A stretch of DNA of 25,134 bases. Source: Saprolegnia diclina VS20. Its lineage: Eukaryota > Oomycota > Saprolegniomycetes > Saprolegniales > Saprolegniaceae. The notes beneath the pieces were generated by a model that was given only the letters and a program-made list of their open reading frames with translations, was not told the origin of the DNA and ran no database searches. Shown piece by piece: positions 1-8,487 of the stretch (the stretch's first letter is position 1; every line of letters begins with the position of its first letter). Where the stretch lies: NCBI RefSeq assembly GCF_000281045.1, contig NW_008246263.1, positions 1-25,134 on the forward strand, in the 5' to 3' direction. The position numbers and the translations under genes are program-made.

Positions 1-1
1 C

Positions 2-2759
2 GGCGTGCTCCCGACGCCCCAAGAGATTGCGATCATGACCGCATACGTGCTCGACGACGACAGCGACGAAGTCGACGAAGCCGATTTGCCCGACATCTCG
101 TTCGAGACGCTCATGTCCAAGGACCCAGCCAAGCGTCTGTTGAGTATGCTCAACTACACGCTGCCGGCGCCGCCGAATCCACCAGCGGCGCTCCGGCAGA
201 CGCCCAACGCCGAGGTCCTCGCCAACGTGGCGACCGCCGTATCCAAGCTCAAGCTGCATGGTCACGTCGAGGTGAGCGCGGTCCGAGTCCTGACGCAAAG
301 CGCAGCGCCGCCCGACCTCGTCTTTGTACGTAAGACAATATTGGACATCTTTGAGCGCAAGCGGCTTCTCGACGAGTGCGCGTCGATCGCACACGAGCCG
401 CGCGAGACGCTCGTCGAGATTGTCGTCGGGCACCACTTTGCAACGTTTCTCGATCCCGCTTTGGCGCAAAAGGTATCAAAGTTTCAATGTGTCAATCTAT
501 TTATATGACGTGGCAACATAGGAAGCGATTGCGTTTCTCGATTTGATCTACCGTCTCCGGTCCGTGTACGGCGAGGTGCGCATGTTTGCCGAATGCGTCG
601 ACGGCGCCCACTCGGACGAAGTACTCGACTTTTACGTCTGGCTTATCCAGTCGATGGACCAGGTCCAGATTGGCGCCGAGCTCGATACGCGACCAGAAAT
701 CCATCCCCACTACATTTCCAGATTCAAAGCGCAGCTCCTCACGCGGACGCTCTTTCGAACGCTGCGGTTCCGGACCTGTGGGTTTGCGAATCACTTGTCG
801 TCCACCACCAAGTCGCTCCAGCGCCACCCGTCGCTCGACGCCATGTACGACTGCCAGCGGCTTTTCGAGCACACAACAGCCCGGGGACCGATCTACCTCG
901 GCGAGTTCCACGACCTCCTCGACGTGTTCACTGTGCAGCTGCACGGCGACGACTGCTACCCGCTCGACATATTCTTGTACGCGCTCATCCTCATGTACAA
1001 GAAGCAGAAAGACTGGTTCTTTGAGTCGGTGCGCCTCCTCTTCAACCAAGTGCACGACGAAGCGGTTGCGCTCGAAGCGCGCCAAAAGGCGCTCGAAGCC
1101 GTCGAGTCGCGTCAAACCGAAGCCACAAAAGCGCGGCGCAAGGCCAGCGAGCTCCCAAAGCCTCGGAAAAAGTCGCGCAAGCCCACCAAGCGCCGCCGCG
1201 GGTCGGCCACCGACGCCCGCAAGACCGCCGTCTTGACCACGATCCAGTTTGCTGTCGTGCTCGCGCGCGTCGATTCGCACTTGTCGTTTGGACAAATGAC
1301 GGAAATGACGCTCAAGGTGCTCTCGACGCGCCGCTTCTACTCGCACGGCATCACGTACGAAGCGTTTGTGTACACGGCCACGTCCCTCGGGTGGTTCCGC
1401 CCCGACTTTGTCTCGCTGCCCGCGCCGTTTACGGAAATTTCGATTTCGACCGAAGAAAAAACGTCGGCCCACGCCGCACTGCAGTACGTCTGGGACACGC
1501 ACGTCGCAAGCATCTACGTGGCGTGCGAAGGCGACTCGAACCCCTTTGTCGCCAAGCACGTCATGCAAATCAAGCAGCGGCTCGTCAAAGCACTGAGCGT
1601 GCACGACCAGACTGAAACGGACCCACTCCTGTCGCTCAATCTGCTTCGGCACCTCATGCACGTGTGCTGGCGTGTCGGCGCCGCTCGAGGCTTTCGGTCG
1701 CGCAATTTTGAGCCGGGGAGCGGCGCTGGCGGCGACCACTTTTACATTGCCGAGCTCGCACGGTCGGACGAGCTCATTTTGATCGCGAAAGGGATTCTAG
1801 CGATTCCCGATGCGGTCACGGGCCACCAGGTGTTCAACGCAGCGCTGTACACGGCGCCGTCGTCGGACTTCATGACGAACTTTTCGCACATTGACCCGGC
1901 GCGCATCCGAGACCTCTTCCCTGACCACTGCATCCAGACCAACGAGTGCACGGCGATCGACAGCGTCCTCCAGCGCTACGCGTGGCAGCTCAACGACGTG
2001 TACCGGTCGTACTCGCTCGTGTGCAACAGCCTCAGCGGCATCACCCTCGACGGGTTTGAGGAGCTCATGCACGACGTCGGTCTCGGCTCGAGTCATTTTA
2101 CGATCGTGCACATGACATTGGTGTTCTCGGCGGTCGTGAGTCGGCAGCAGGAGACCGATCGGCTCCTTGCGACGAGCTTCATCGAGCTCATGATCCGCCT
2201 CGCGACTGAGAAGCACGCGGTCGAGCGACCATTCATAGATCGAAAGCAGTCCAAGTTGCAGCTCCTTCAGCCCGAGCGCATCGCGATCTTGCTCGAAGAC
2301 CTCTGCACGCGGTACCTACTGCCCAACATTTGCCAAAACCTCTCGATCACGTTCCGTCGCCAAGTCGCGGCGCCCGAGCTCCAGCGCCTATTGAACCGGC
2401 ACCGCAACTTGCTGCGACGGCTCTATTTGTACTATTGCCGCCAGGACGTGGCCGACATGGAGGCGTGGAAGATGAATTTTGGCGAATTCGAAAGTTTCAT
2501 TGTCGACTTTGGCCTGAACGACGCGGTCTTTTTCCCGTCGAGTATGAACCTCGTCGTCTTCAACGCGTGCCAAGACGACTTGAACGAAGGCCAGTTCATC
2601 TACCAAGAGTTTGTCACGGCCATCATTGCGATCGCGCAAATGAAGGACACCAACCCGTTCCTCAAGTGGCAGCGCAAGACGAGCAACTTTATTCAAACGC
2701 TCATCGACTACATCTCGCATCCCGACCGCGCCGTCAAGTTCCGACTCATTCTCTCGTGA
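2..2759 (+). CDS. Large conserved-type protein with duplicated EF-hand/p25-alpha-like modules, 5' partial
   Basis: The frame is open to the window edge, so the start lies outside; 902 residues are visible. A 49 nt intron (473-521, GTATCA...ATAG) joins exon 2-472 to 522-2759 in phase 0. The unspliced reading would stop in low-GC sequence, and the junction continues cleanly (...LAQK|EAIAFLDL). The N-terminus is acidic, and a basic linker (about 1130-1215; KPRKKSRKPTKRRRG) splits an alpha-helical protein. The C-terminal half shows two similar modules, at about 2010-2215 and 2420-2645. Each has a Tyr-rich helix, then F-E-x4-D-x-G-L, then a VF-(S/N)-A segment, then F-(I/V)-x-(E/T)-x3-I-A. The pattern resembles degenerate EF-hand or p25-alpha folds, but I see no canonical Ca-binding loop. 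There is no signal peptide or membrane segment. Function is unknown; a cytoskeletal or flagellar role is possible but only a guess. The coding call is firm, the family is not. Confidence 0.85.
473..521 (+). other. Intron of the window's first gene
   Basis: 49 nt, starts GTATCA and ends ATAG, AT-rich between GC-rich exons. Removing it joins two frames in phase 0. It is typical of the short introns throughout the window. Confidence 0.85.
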
Positions 2760-2775
2760 GGTAGCGTCAAGCTGA

Positions 2776-3057
2776 TCATGTCGACCGATGCATCATGGAT
2801 AATGATGTTGGGCTGCTTGTATACGATGGAGATCTCGGTCTAGTACCGGTAGATACCTCACATGCCAAGGGTATAACACACAACTTCGGGCGTGGAACAT
2901 GGTGCTGGCCTCGCGGTGGGCGCGGGCCTTTTGTTGCGATCTCGGCGCGCGTCAGCATCTTCGTCGTGCGCTGCATGGCCTGCAAGATCGCAAAATGATC
3001 TGCAAGCGGGCGGCAACCCTCCGGATAAAAATAATCGTTCGGATAAACGCCCGCCAT
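2776..3057 (-). CDS. Possible small protein (93 aa), low confidence
   Basis: The ATG at 3057-3055 has a good context (A at -3, G at +4), and the frame runs 93 codons to a stop 16 bp from the convergent stop of the first gene. That spacing matches the other convergent pairs here. The first 45 or so residues look protein-like (MAGVYPNDYFYPEG, then a mixed helix ending TRAEIATKG); the remainder is Pro/Arg/Ser-rich and may be read-through of an unrecognised intron or UTR. Codon bias is only moderate. I do not recognise a family. It may be spurious. Confidence 0.25.
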   Translation of the reverse strand: MAGVYPNDYFYPEGCRPLADHFAILQAMQRTTKMLTRAEIATKGPRPPRGQHHVPRPKLCVIPLACEVSTGTRPRSPSYTSSPTSLSMMHRST

Positions 3058-3588
3058 GCTTCGATTGGTCTCCCGCTGCGTCTCAAAGTGTGAGCACGTC
3101 GTTTGGACTGAACACTACGTGTACATATTGTCTGTTCTACATGATATCCGGAGATCCTCGTCGTTGGCTCGATCATTTGACGTTTCTTTGCTTACATCCC
3201 GGCTTCATTCCATACGCCGTCCACTCAAAGTCTTGCTTTGGCTTCGGTCCGAGCTGTCAACGCTAGCATGGTAGTGCAACTACTAATGTCAGCAGATGTA
3301 GTTTGGCAGTCAGCGTCTCAACACCGATCAACGAACGCGACCTCGAATGGGCATGTCAGGGCTAGGTAAGTGACCAAGACGACGCCATGCAGTAGCTCGT
3401 CGGTAGCAAAAACAGTCTGGAGCATAATGAAAAAGACTCGATTACGGTGCACGATGGAGATGCAGCCGAGTAGAGTCGTAGGCACGCGTCGGCCGTAGTC
3501 ATTATCACCGAGAGATGTTCCTCTGTTGACCCTTGCTCGGGGCCAATGTAACGGAAGCAAATCCGGATAAGCCGATATGTACGGATAA
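3022..3588. repeat. Two copies of a spaced CGGATAA pair
   Basis: CGGATAA occurs at 3022-3028 and 3040-3046, and again at 3564-3570 and 3582-3588. In both places the two boxes start exactly 18 bp apart. Sequence around both pairs is partly similar on the minus strand (TGGCG[C/G]GC, then TTTATCCG, then TTATCCGGA). This suggests either a duplicated segment of about 50 bp or a paired protein-binding site. Confidence 0.4.
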
Positions 3589-4162
3589 AGGATGCGCGCC
3601 ACACCTCAGCCGCCTCGTGTGGAGGATTTGAGGCCAAACCGCGATTAAAAATGGGATGGCTGAAATTTGGCACCAAGATAGTAGACACGTTGGAGACTAG
3701 AAAACACCAAGTCCCATCGTCATTGGAGGAGAACTGCGGGAATTGTGTGTCTTTAAAGTTTCGACGCGTTTGGACCCCAAATATTAGCTCAGTCGTTACG
3801 ATGAATCATACCATTCGGATCGGCACGAGCGTAGTACCAGGAACGACAGCAAGGACCCAAGGATATCTCAAGACCTATACATATATGTTACTAAAATAAC
3901 ACGGCGCGACAGTTGCTTTGTTTGTGCACGGCGAGTGTAGCGCTGCAGGGCTAGGGTTACACGAGGAATAGGGCTGTGGGACTTGAAGATGCGGTGCTTT
4001 GATGTGGGACCGACCTGCCCGACATTTTGCGGTCTGAGTTTTGTTACCAGTTTTGTCTACGAATAATTGATGACGGCGCCAAGTTGGTGTACGGCCTGCG
4101 CTTCCCAGGACTTGAACTGCCGACGGGTCCGCGTGTTGTGTGCTTGGACTGCCCGTATTGGC

Positions 4163-5864
4163 TCACGGGTCGCATCCGTCGCCGCCAGCGATACGCAAGC
4201 ACGCGGTGGCTGGCAATATCGAGAGCACGTTGGTGGTGACAGCCCAAACGAGGCAGACGACATACAAGGTGAAGGCGATCACCGCGGCGACTTGGCTCGA
4301 CCCGCCATGGCGTCGAAGGGCCTGCGCCTCGGCCTTCTGGCGCGGCAAGAGCCACAGCGTCGCATTGCTCAAGAGGCGTACGCTGTACATGATCACAAAC
4401 GTGTAGGCGACTTGGCGGCGCACGTACGGCGTGTCCTTGGCAATGTCATCTTGGAACGCGTCAAAGTACCCGTCGACCATCTTGGAGAGACTCGAAGCGA
4501 ACGGCTGCGCGAGGTTCGAGACGGTCGTTAGAAGGCCGTACGTGGTGCCCTCCAAGCCGACCTCGGCAACCTCCACCGCAGCATATGTCGCCACAACGAA
4601 CCGGACGCCTTGGGGGATATTGCCAAGGACCGGCGCGCCGAGGTAAAACCACTGGTTGCGGAGTACGTCAAAGATGGTGAGGAAGCTCACGGTCGCATCG
4701 AGCGCCACGACAGAGCAGGTTGTGACCGCCATGAGAACTCGCCAATCGGCCTGCAAGAGGTGCTTCTTCGTGTAGACGAGTGCCATTGTCATGAGGAGGA
4801 GCGAGACGACATTGAAGATGGCGGCGTTGAGCGGCTGGACACGCGCCCAGTCGCGCTGGACCACGAGCGACGGGACGGCCTCAAAATCAAACAGCATCGC
4901 GTTTAGAAACGAGAAGGCCATGAGCTGCCAGATCGCACGGGTCTGCGCGAGCCGCCAGAGGTCCCGGCAGCGCGCGCCAAATGCCAGAGGCGGCGACGGC
5001 GTCTCGGCGGGGAAGCAGAGAAGCGCGCCCGTGAGCCCGACGAGCGTCGCGAGGCTCGTGAGCGCCATGAGGTTGTTGAACGAGAGACCCCAGTTGAAGC
5101 TCCCGCCGTACGACGGACCGTTGAGTGTGAGACCGGCAATGCCCGATGCGAAGGTCTGGAACGCGTAGCGCACCTAGTTTTCATTGAAGTCAACGTGCTG
5201 GTGGCCATGATACCGTGTAGATGGTGGTCTGCGTGCGGCCACGGACAGCCTCTTCTTCGCGCTGCGCACACTCGACGACGACCGCGTCGCACGCCACGTC
5301 GGCCATGACGTACCCAAAGCTCGCGAGCATCATGAGCACCACGTATGTGATGCCCTGGCCCGATGCGTGGACGTTCGCGACGACCCGCAGCGACGCGTTG
5401 GTGGTGCGCTGGATCTCGCCGGGTGCGTAGTACGGCGCGTGGACCGGCGTCGCTGCCATGAACAGGAGGAAGAGCAGGCAGAGGCTCCAGCCGAGCACGA
5501 TGTACGGCTGGCGACGACGGCCGCGGATCGGGAGGCTGTCGGACGTGACGCCGATGAGCATCTTGAACGACCAGGGGAGCGCGATGAGCGCGGCCGCGCC
5601 GGCCACCTGGAAGCCGTCCATGTTGAGATACATGCTGAGGAACGGGTAGATCGTGCTGGGAAACGTGCCATGGACGAGACCGACGGCGGCGTAGTTCATG
5701 AGCAGGCCGATGTTCTCGCGTGCGTACAGGTCGATGGGTCCGCCGAGGCGCAGCGCGGTCGTCGGACCCTCGTCAAGCTCCTTCTTCACGGGTTGTTCGC
5801 AGCTTGCGACGTCGAGCACGGCTTCTTCGTGCAGCTGGAGCGCGGGTAGTCCACCATGCAGCAT
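4163..5864 (-). CDS. BT1/FBT-family folate-biopterin transporter (MFS), paralog A
   Basis: A membrane carrier of the folate-biopterin transporter family, which moves folates or pterins across membranes in trypanosomatids, plants and stramenopiles; the substrate here is not known. Two exons (5864-5214 and 5173-4163) give 553 residues. The 40 nt intron 5174-5213 (GTATCA...CTAG) is phase 0 and restores alignment with the neighbouring paralog at TIYT|VRYA. Visible family features are NLYARENIG-like entry to TM1 (DLYARENIG), LPWSFKMLIGVTSDSLPI, a basic loop RGRRRQPYI followed by GW, and about 12 hydrophobic segments. The start at 5864 is the first ATG in the GC-rich frame; paralog B has a longer acidic N-terminus. 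It shares a divergent 494 bp upstream region with paralog B. Its 3' 433 bp are nearly identical to paralog B, unlike the rest of the gene. Confidence 0.9.
4271..4703. repeat. Left arm of 433 bp inverted repeat (transporter 3' ends)
   Basis: The reverse complement aligns without gaps to 7606-8038. I count about 20 mismatches in 433 bp. Most are clustered in one patch (7711-7760 in the partner); the final 279 bp have 4 mismatches, all synonymous by eye. Confidence 0.9.
5174..5213 (-). other. 40 nt intron in paralog A, absent from paralog B
   Basis: On the minus strand it reads GTATCATGG...AAAACTAG. Paralog B encodes the same position (VYMVRYA, about 7129-7150) without interruption. This is one of the shortest introns in the window. 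Confidence 0.85.
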
Positions 5865-6358
5865 ACCTGCGGCGACCGTAGCGGATTGTCGTGGCAGAGA
5901 GTGATGGCGCCAGGATCGGGAGGCTTATTTAACGATTTCAAAGATGCTCGCTTTTTATATCTTATATTCTTGCGTTCAGCAGATGGCGGCCATCGAACGA
6001 TATCTGAGAGGTCTCAAAGAAGTAGGCAAAGAGCTTAAGGAGAGTCCAAAGCCGGTGCTGCGCGCGCCTGGAGCTTGCTCGATGCTCCTAGCGCGATTGC
6101 AATGCTGGATCCCAGATAACACTAAAAGTATCTTGCCATTACCACCACACCATTTTCGAACCAAACCATCTGTTGTTCCATGTCCGCCTCGAATATGCAT
6201 ACACTATACTTGCTTTTTCAATGCTTTTCAGTTTATGGCTTTATACAATCGTTAAAATATGCAAAACAAAGGCCGACCTGGGCGAGATCCACGAACCCGA
6301 ACGTTGTCAGATTGCCTCAACGAACGTTGGCCAGTTTGCGAGTCCGCGCCACGTCGCC
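5865..6358. promoter_or_regulatory. Shared divergent upstream region of the two BT1 transporters
   Basis: 494 bp separate the two proposed start codons. The interval is AT-richer than the genes and contains AT stretches such as TTATTTAACG (about 5927) and TTTTTATATCTTATATTC (about 5950). A TTTTCGAACCAAACC tract lies near 6154, and the sense-strand frame of paralog B stays open back to 6173. No single TATA box or initiator can be chosen with confidence. Confidence 0.5.
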
Positions 6359-8146
6359 ATGGACGAGACGAGCGCCCCCGAGGTCCGCCACCGCCCGGCG
6401 CATGAGCTCAAGGCCGACGAAGAAGAAGCCCTCGTGCAGGAGACGTCTCCATCCGACCTGCGCGAGGTCGACGGCGCCGAGACCAAGGCGCTGCTGCCCT
6501 CGCCGCTCTGCAGCGTCGCCGACACGGACGCCACCTTTGACGAGAGCTCGGACGACGACGATAGCGCGCTCGAGGCCGGCGCGGTCCAAGTCGACGCGCT
6601 GCGCAAGGGCGGGTCGCCCAACCTGTATGCGCGCGAGAACATTGGGCTGCTCCTCAACTACGGATGCGTCGGCCTCGTGCTCGGCATCTTCCCCAGCACC
6701 ATCTACCCGTTCATGAGCTTGTACCTCAACATGGACGGGTACCAGTCGACGGCCGCGACGGTCCTTGTCGGCTTGCCCTGGTCGTTCAAGATGGTCATTG
6801 GCATTGTCTCGGACTCGTTTCCGATTTGCGGCTACCGCCGCCGGCCCTACATCCTCTTTGGCTGGAGTCTCTGCGTGCTCTTCCTCTTGATCATGGCACT
6901 GCTACCCGTCGGCGCGCCGTACTATGTGCCCGGCGAGCTCCAGCGCACGTCGAACGCAAGCGCCCGTGTTGTCCTCAATAAGAATGCACCGAACGAAGGG
7001 GCCAAGTACATCCTCCTCATGATGCTGGCTAGCTTTGGCTACGTGATTGCCGACGTGGCCTGCGACGCGGTCGTCGTCGAGTTTGCGCAGCGCGAGACGT
7101 CGCACGTCCGCGGCACGACGCAGACCACGGTGTACATGGTGCGGTATGCGACCACAACATTGGCGTCGGCGGTCGTCGGCTTTTGCTTCAACGGACGCGC
7201 GTACGGCGGCAGCTTCAACTGGTCGCTCTCGTTCAACCACATGATGGTGCTCGCAGCGTGCGGCGCGGCGCTGGGCATACCCGCGACGCTGTTTTTCCCA
7301 AAGGAAGAGCAAGTCGTGGGCGAACCCTTTGTCAGTCGCTGCAAGACCATGTGGCGCCTTGCGCAAAAGCGCGCGATCTGGCAGATCATGGCGTTTTCGT
7401 TCCTTAACGCGCTTCTCTTTGACTTTGAAGCGACGCCATCGAACGTGGTGCAGCGCGACTGGGCGCGGGTCCAGCCGCTCAACAGTGCGGCGTTTGTGGT
7501 CCTCGCGAATGCCCTCTTGACGCTCTCGCTCTACTTGACGAAGACGTACTTTTTGAACGTGAGCTGGCGCACGCTGATTCTCGTGACGACAGTCTCCATG
7601 GTGGTGCTCGATGCGACCGTGAGCTTCCTCACCATCTTTGACGTACTCCGCAACCAGTGGTTTTACCTCGGCGCGCCGGTCCTTGGCAACATCCCCCAAG
7701 GCGTCCGGTTTGTCGTCTCGGGCTACGTGACGGTGGAGGTTGCTGAAGTCGGCTTTGAAGGCACCACGTACGGCCTTCTAACGACAGTCTCGAACCTCGC
7801 GCAGCCGTTCGCTTCGAGTCTCTCCAAGATGGTCGACGGGTACTTTGACGCGTTCCAAGATGACATTGCCAAAGACACGCCGTACGTGCGCCGCCAAGTC
7901 GCCTACACGTTTGTGATCATGTACAGCGTACGCCTCTTGAGCAATGCGACGCTGTGGCTCTTGCCGCGCCAGAAGGCTGAGGCGCAGGCCCTTCGACGCC
8001 ATGGCGGGTCGAGCCAAGTCGCCGCTGTGATCGCCTTCTCGACGGCGTTTCTCTGTCTCGCATGGTCGATCTTGACCAACCTCTTGTCGATCTTCGAGTC
8101 GACAGCGTGCCTCCGTATCGCTGGCGGCAAGGGCTGCGCCGCCTAG
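6359..8146 (+). CDS. BT1/FBT-family folate-biopterin transporter (MFS), paralog B
   Basis: An intronless carrier of 595 residues, paralogous to the minus-strand gene beside it. The start at 6359 has an excellent context (GCCATGG). The frame is open further upstream (ATG at 6221), but that stretch is AT-rich and reads like 5' UTR. The N-terminal 80 or so residues are acidic, cytosolic-looking and include ESSDDDDSALE. Then follow NLYARENIGLLLNYG, LPWSFKMVIGIVSDSFPICG, YRRRPYILFGW and roughly 12 hydrophobic segments, as expected for BT1 proteins. Substrate is unknown; folate or pterin is the family default. The C-terminal third is almost identical in DNA to paralog A, whereas the N-terminal half is clearly diverged. 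The only ORF downstream on the same strand is a weak one starting 25 bp after the stop. Confidence 0.92.
   Translation: MDETSAPEVRHRPAHELKADEEEALVQETSPSDLREVDGAETKALLPSPLCSVADTDATFDESSDDDDSALEAGAVQVDALRKGGSPNLYARENIGLLLNYGCVGLVLGIFPSTIYPFMSLYLNMDGYQSTAATVLVGLPWSFKMVIGIVSDSFPICGYRRRPYILFGWSLCVLFLLIMALLPVGAPYYVPGELQRTSNASARVVLNKNAPNEGAKYILLMMLASFGYVIADVACDAVVVEFAQRETSHVRGTTQTTVYMVRYATTTLASAVVGFCFNGRAYGGSFNWSLSFNHMMVLAACGAALGIPATLFFPKEEQVVGEPFVSRCKTMWRLAQKRAIWQIMAFSFLNALLFDFEATPSNVVQRDWARVQPLNSAAFVVLANALLTLSLYLTKTYFLNVSWRTLILVTTVSMVVLDATVSFLTIFDVLRNQWFYLGAPVLGNIPQGVRFVVSGYVTVEVAEVGFEGTTYGLLTTVSNLAQPFASSLSKMVDGYFDAFQDDIAKDTPYVRRQVAYTFVIMYSVRLLSNATLWLLPRQKAEAQALRRHGGSSQVAAVIAFSTAFLCLAWSILTNLLSIFESTACLRIAGGKGCAA
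7606..8038. repeat. Right arm of 433 bp inverted repeat (transporter 3' ends)
   Basis: Partner of 4271-4703. Identity stops abruptly at 8038 (after GATCGCCTTC), where the paralogs diverge into different last TM sequences. It is most simply explained by recent gene conversion between the two genes. Confidence 0.9.
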
Positions 8147-8171
8147 CCTCTCTTTGTCCAGATAAAAATGC

Positions 8172-8423
8172 ATGGCCTTAATTACCACCTTGTCTATCGT
8201 TCTTGTCGCATCTCTCGCGGTCAATGTCTTGCTACAGTCGGTCGCTACCTCTACGCAAGGCGTCGTGCAGCCTGGCGGCGGCGAACCTCGTCGTCGGGCG
8301 TCGTCGCGCCCGGTCGTCGTCGTTGCCTCGCTCGCTTCTCCGGCGGGATCGCACGTGTCGGGTAACGGGCCAATCAGCGGCGGTCATGACGTGGAATATA
8401 ATTATGCCTCTTTATGTGGATAA
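8172..8423 (+). CDS. Possible small secreted or anchored protein (83 aa)
   Basis: The ATG at 8172 opens an 83-codon frame. Its first 22 residues look like a signal peptide or signal anchor (MALITTLSIVLVASLAVNVL), followed by QSVATSTQG and an Arg/Val/Gly-rich region without cysteine pairs. Codons end mainly in C or G in the first 70 positions, which favours real coding. Against it are the start only 25 bp after the transporter stop, an out-of-frame ATG at 8168, an AT-rich last stretch, and no recognised family. It could also be the 3' UTR of the transporter or the 5' region of VPS15. Confidence 0.3.
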   Translation: MALITTLSIVLVASLAVNVLLQSVATSTQGVVQPGGGEPRRRASSRPVVVVASLASPAGSHVSGNGPISGGHDVEYNYASLCG

Positions 8424-8487
8424 ATGTATGTGCCATTGATTCTTGCATTAAATCGAGCAAGCACGGTCGCATTACACAACAGGTCGC

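Larger units (their letters stand above)
2760..4162. other. 1.4 kb spacer, mostly without recognisable genes
   Basis: Lower GC than the flanking genes, with only short ORFs lacking the strong C/G third-position bias. It holds one weak minus-strand ORF (2776-3057) and two copies of a spaced CGGATAA pair (3022-3046 and 3564-3588). No tRNA, transposase fragment or long repeat was seen. It probably carries the 3' UTR of the first gene and the 3' region of the transporter ending at 4163. Confidence 0.6.

Noticed and set aside
501-1739. 412-codon open frame on the minus strand opposite the first gene
   Set aside because: Arg/Val/Leu-rich shadow created by GC-rich codon bias; the plus-strand frame has coherent modules and a proper intron.
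3948-3962. Telomere-like GCTAGGGTT
   Set aside because: Single occurrence without tandem repeats.
4097-4180. tRNA-like B-box (GTTCAAGTCC on the minus strand)
   Set aside because: The flanking bases do not form a T-stem and no matching acceptor or D arm is present.
4163-5864. Frameshifted transporter pseudogene
   Set aside because: The break at 5174-5213 is a clean phase-0 intron and the joined protein aligns with paralog B.
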